Of a stretch of 8,328 bases of DNA, positions 6,853 through 8,328 are shown in pieces. Position 1 is the stretch's first letter. Each line of letters begins with the position of its first letter. The DNA is from an uncultured Lentisphaeria bacterium. Lineage in GTDB: Bacteria > Verrucomicrobiota > Lentisphaeria > JABSQK01 > CAJWLW01. The notes under the pieces are model-generated. The model was not told the origin of the DNA and ran no database searches. It worked only from the letters and a program-made list of their open reading frames with translations. A program made the translations under genes and the position numbers. Location: assembly GCA_913042885.1 (NCBI GenBank), contig CAJWLW010000214.1, positions 1 to 8,328 of the forward strand, in the 5' to 3' direction.

Positions 6853-7734
6853 TCACGGCGGCCCGCCCGTCTGCAGATCGTCACTGCCCGGACAGTGTCT
6901 TTCTGTAAGCGCGTCCCACACAACCTTGCCCTGCCAGGACGCCGGGATGTCGAGGTTCAGCATGTGCGCCGCGGTCGCAGCCGTGTCGCAGATCGATACA
7001 TCCGTCCGTATCTCGTGGGCCTGCTTGATGCCCGGCCCGCAACAGATCCACGGCACTGTGGTGTTGACCGGGTGGCTGAATTGCCAATCCTCCGGGTCGC
7101 CGTGGCTGATGTTGTTGATCTGTCCGCCTCCGTGGTCGCTGAGGATGAAGACCAGTGACTCGTCACGCGTTCCCGCCTCTGTCATCGCGTTCAGCAGCTC
7201 ACCGACCTGTTTGTCGCACCGGGCCACTGCGGCGCACTGTTCGGCGCTCTCCCAGCCATGCTCGTGGCCGATGGCGTCCGGATCGTCGAAATGCACGAAA
7301 CAGAAATTCGGCTTGTCGTGATGCAGGCAATCGATCGCGGCGGCTGTTACTTGCGCGCTTCCGTGCTCGGGCTCGGTCGAGAAGATCGTGTCTACCGTTC
7401 CCGGCCTTGGCAGCTCGTGCAGGGGGGGCCAATTGTTGAACATTGCCGTGCCGAGTCCGGCCTCGTGGGCCAGGTCGAAGACCGAGGGCACGGGATAGGT
7501 GCGCGGGTCCAACCACCCCTCGGGGTCGCTCAAGAGCTCGTAGGCGTCGGCCGGCACACCGGCCAGAATGCCAACGTAACACTGAAGCGACCATGTCGGC
7601 AGCATCGATTGCGCCCGCCACGAGTATGCGCCGTTCTCACGCAGGCGGTCGATGTGAGGTGTTTCGGCCCGCTTGAACGTTGCCGGTGTGGCTCCGTCCA
7701 GGGCGACGATCAGCACATATTCCGGGAGTGTCAC
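6853..7734 (-). CDS. Alkaline phosphatase superfamily (type I phosphodiesterase-like) enzyme
   Basis: This 293-residue cytoplasmic protein belongs to the metal-dependent alkaline phosphatase/phosphodiesterase superfamily, which cleaves phosphate (or sulfate) esters with two metal ions. Numbering from the GTG start, the metal and catalytic residues can be followed in order: D13 in LIVALDGATP; MLPTWSLQCY, where S49 lines up with the catalytic Thr of FPTKTFPNH in nucleotide pyrophosphatases; D153 and H157 in DDPDAIGHEHG; D200 and H201 in ILSDHGGG; and a final His, probably H211 in ISHGDP. There is no signal peptide. The GTG at 7734 is preferred because GGAGG (complement of 7740-7744) lies 5 bases upstream and the protein then begins just before the first core strand. 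An ATG at 7773 would add 13 residues but lacks a ribosome site. The substrate is unknown; related proteins include sulfatases and phosphoglycerate mutases. It converges on the GH32-like gene. Confidence 0.85.
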   Translation of the reverse strand: MTLPEYVLIVALDGATPATFKRAETPHIDRLRENGAYSWRAQSMLPTWSLQCYVGILAGVPADAYELLSDPEGWLDPRTYPVPSVFDLAHEAGLGTAMFNNWPPLHELPRPGTVDTIFSTEPEHGSAQVTAAAIDCLHHDKPNFCFVHFDDPDAIGHEHGWESAEQCAAVARCDKQVGELLNAMTEAGTRDESLVFILSDHGGGQINNISHGDPEDWQFSHPVNTTVPWICCGPGIKQAHEIRTDVSICDTAATAAHMLNLDIPASWQGKVVWDALTERHCPGSDDLQTGGPP

Positions 7735-7739
7735 GCTTG

Positions 7740-7744
7740 CCTCC
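7740..7744 (-). promoter_or_regulatory. Shine-Dalgarno site that decides the phosphatase start
   Basis: The plus strand reads CCTCC, giving GGAGG on the minus strand, followed by 5 bases (CAAGC) and the GTG at 7734. This is the best ribosome site near the gene and favours the GTG over the upstream ATG at 7773. Against it, the 13 codons between the two starts have GC-rich third positions like real coding sequence. Confidence 0.55.
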
Positions 7745-7777
7745 GCCGCGCCATTGATCAGCGCCGTGATCATGCTC

Positions 7778-7855
7778 TCATGGCGTCATTTCGAGCTTCA
7801 GAGCAATCATTCCCGATGGCTCCAGCGATACCGTCCTGATCCGGACAGAACCGCA
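7778..7855 (-). pseudogene. Possible orphan C-terminal gene tail upstream of the phosphatase
   Basis: The minus strand reads an open frame ending in VSLEPSGMIALKLEMTP before a TGA at 7778-7780. This resembles the last beta-strands of a glycoside hydrolase or similar sandwich domain. The frame is open back to the collagen-like gene's TAG (7937-7939) but has no start or ribosome site and runs through the terminator stem. The TGA lies 4 bases before the ATG at 7773, as in an operon. It may be the residue of a deleted gene whose middle was lost, or a chance open frame; the evidence is weak. Confidence 0.2.
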
Positions 7856-7878
7856 GTGCTGCGGGATACAAACACAAA

Positions 7879-7909
7879 AAAGCGCGGGGTTGATACGACC
7901 CCGCGCTTT
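7879..7909 (-). terminator. Strong rho-independent terminator of the collagen-like gene
   Basis: AAAGCGCGGGGT (7879-7890) and ACCCCGCGCTTT (7898-7909) form a perfect 12-base-pair stem around a 7-base loop. Read on the minus strand, the stem is followed by a T-tract: six T in all, counting the three at the stem base, then GTGTTTG. It lies 27 bases after the collagen-like stop. On the plus strand the following bases (CTGT) are poor in T, so it mainly acts on minus-strand transcripts. It should insulate the phosphatase gene from upstream transcription. Confidence 0.9.
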
Positions 7910-7936
7910 CTGTAAAAGTAGTCGCTGTGCTTGCGC

Positions 7937-8328
7937 CTATGGATTCAGCTTGGCGTCGATAGCAGCGGTAATCCCCGCGCCGACGTCGCAGTCCGGCTCG
8001 CAGATATTGGCGCTGATCAACAAGTTATCGACAATGGTCTGAGCAAATTCCTGTAGCTCCGGGATATTGGTCGGCGTGTTGGTGCCTACAAGCTTGCAGG
8101 CCAACGCAACTGCGGCATTGGTTACGTCGGCACACGGGGTGCACGCGGCAGCGGCGCCAGCAGCGCCCTGCGGTCCCTGCGCACCGGCGTCACCGGCGTC
8201 ACCAGCGTCACCAGCGGCACCAGCGGCACCAGCAGTGCCATCGGCGCCTTGCTTGCCCTGCGGCCCTTGCGGCCCGGCGGGAAGGCTGTCGAGCTTGGCC
8301 TCGAGCGCCGCCTGGCCTGCCAGAACGG
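7937..8328 (-). CDS. Collagen-like protein, C-terminal part (continues past the right edge)
   Basis: The last 129 codons of a minus-strand gene are present; its start lies outside the window. The visible part begins with a helical-looking stretch (LAGQAALEAKLDSLPA), then 14 perfect Gly-X-Y triplets (residues 18-59 of the visible part, encoded at 8150-8275). These include GPQ, GKQ, GAD, GAA and three consecutive GDA. Such triplets form a triple helix, usually in surface-exposed or structural bacterial proteins. The C-terminal 70 residues are a separate domain with five Cys: C62 and C65 in CTPC, C77, C109 and C113. It contains a predicted helix, ELQEFAQTIVDNLLIS, and could be a trimerisation or disulfide-linked cap. 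The stop TAG is at 7937-7939 and a strong terminator follows. Export cannot be judged without the N-terminus. I do not recognise a named family for the C-terminal domain. Confidence 0.85.
   Translation of the reverse strand, partial: VLAGQAALEAKLDSLPAGPQGPQGKQGADGTAGAAGAAGDAGDAGDAGAQGPQGAAGAAAACTPCADVTNAAVALACKLVGTNTPTNIPELQEFAQTIVDNLLISANICEPDCDVGAGITAAIDAKLNP
8182..8235 (-). repeat. Six tandem 9-base repeats in the collagen-like coding region
   Basis: On the plus strand, six consecutive 9-mers run CACCGGCGT twice, CACCAGCGT, CACCAGCGG twice and CACCAGCAG. Each encodes three residues of the Gly-X-Y tract (mostly GDA and GAA triplets). Copy-number change by slippage would alter the length of the triple helix by one Gly-X-Y triplet without breaking the frame. 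Confidence 0.9.

Noticed and set aside
7258..7839. A 193-codon plus-strand open frame over the phosphatase
   Set aside because: The minus strand carries the metal-binding motifs in the right order, so the plus frame is a shadow.
7833..7864. Short palindromes GTCC/GGAC and CCGCAG/CTGCGG upstream of the phosphatase
   Set aside because: The arms are 4 and 6 bases with loops of 6 and 2 bases. Such elements are common by chance in GC-rich DNA, and no T-run or known operator accompanies them.
8182..8235. CRISPR-like array in the repeat tract
   Set aside because: The units are 9 bases, contiguous without spacers, and encode Gly-X-Y triplets, so this is a coding tandem repeat.

Overview
The window is a GC-rich bacterial chromosomal segment with no rRNA, tRNA, CRISPR or transposase. 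Its gene types are a PhyH-type dioxygenase, a large secreted DUF6259-like glycosidase, a GH32-like protein, an alkaline-phosphatase-superfamily enzyme and a collagen-like protein. This mix is commonest in Planctomycetota, Poribacteria, Latescibacterota and related polysaccharide-foraging lineages. That placement is inferred from gene content and codon use only, and the species cannot be named.

Layout, left to right. Positions 58-1385 (+): a candidate sigma70-like promoter precedes a 118-residue protein of unknown function, which is tightly coupled to a phytanoyl-CoA-dioxygenase-family gene. Positions 1446-4637 (-): one very large gene for a secreted multidomain protein ending in a DUF6259-like TIM-barrel glycosidase. 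It is convergent with the dioxygenase gene. Positions 4638-5185: a 548-base divergent intergenic region with several inverted repeats and no confident gene. Positions 5186-6742 (+): a cytoplasmic GH32-like protein that keeps the nucleophile motif but has lost the usual Glu acid/base. Positions 6853-7734 (-): a cytoplasmic metal-dependent phosphatase or phosphodiesterase. Positions 7879-7909: a strong intrinsic terminator on the minus strand. Positions 7937-8328 (-): the 3' end of a collagen-like gene that continues past the right edge.

How the genes may work together (inference): the secreted DUF6259-like enzyme would cut an external glycan, while the GH32-like protein would act on, or only bind, an imported sugar. 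The PhyH oxygenase and its small partner look like one translationally coupled unit with an unknown small-molecule substrate. The region reads as a catabolic accessory stretch, not as a defence island or mobile element. The most notable observations are the missing acid/base in the GH32-like protein, the small protein coupled to the PhyH oxygenase, and the collagen-like gene with in-frame 9-base tandem repeats and a cysteine-containing C-terminal domain.
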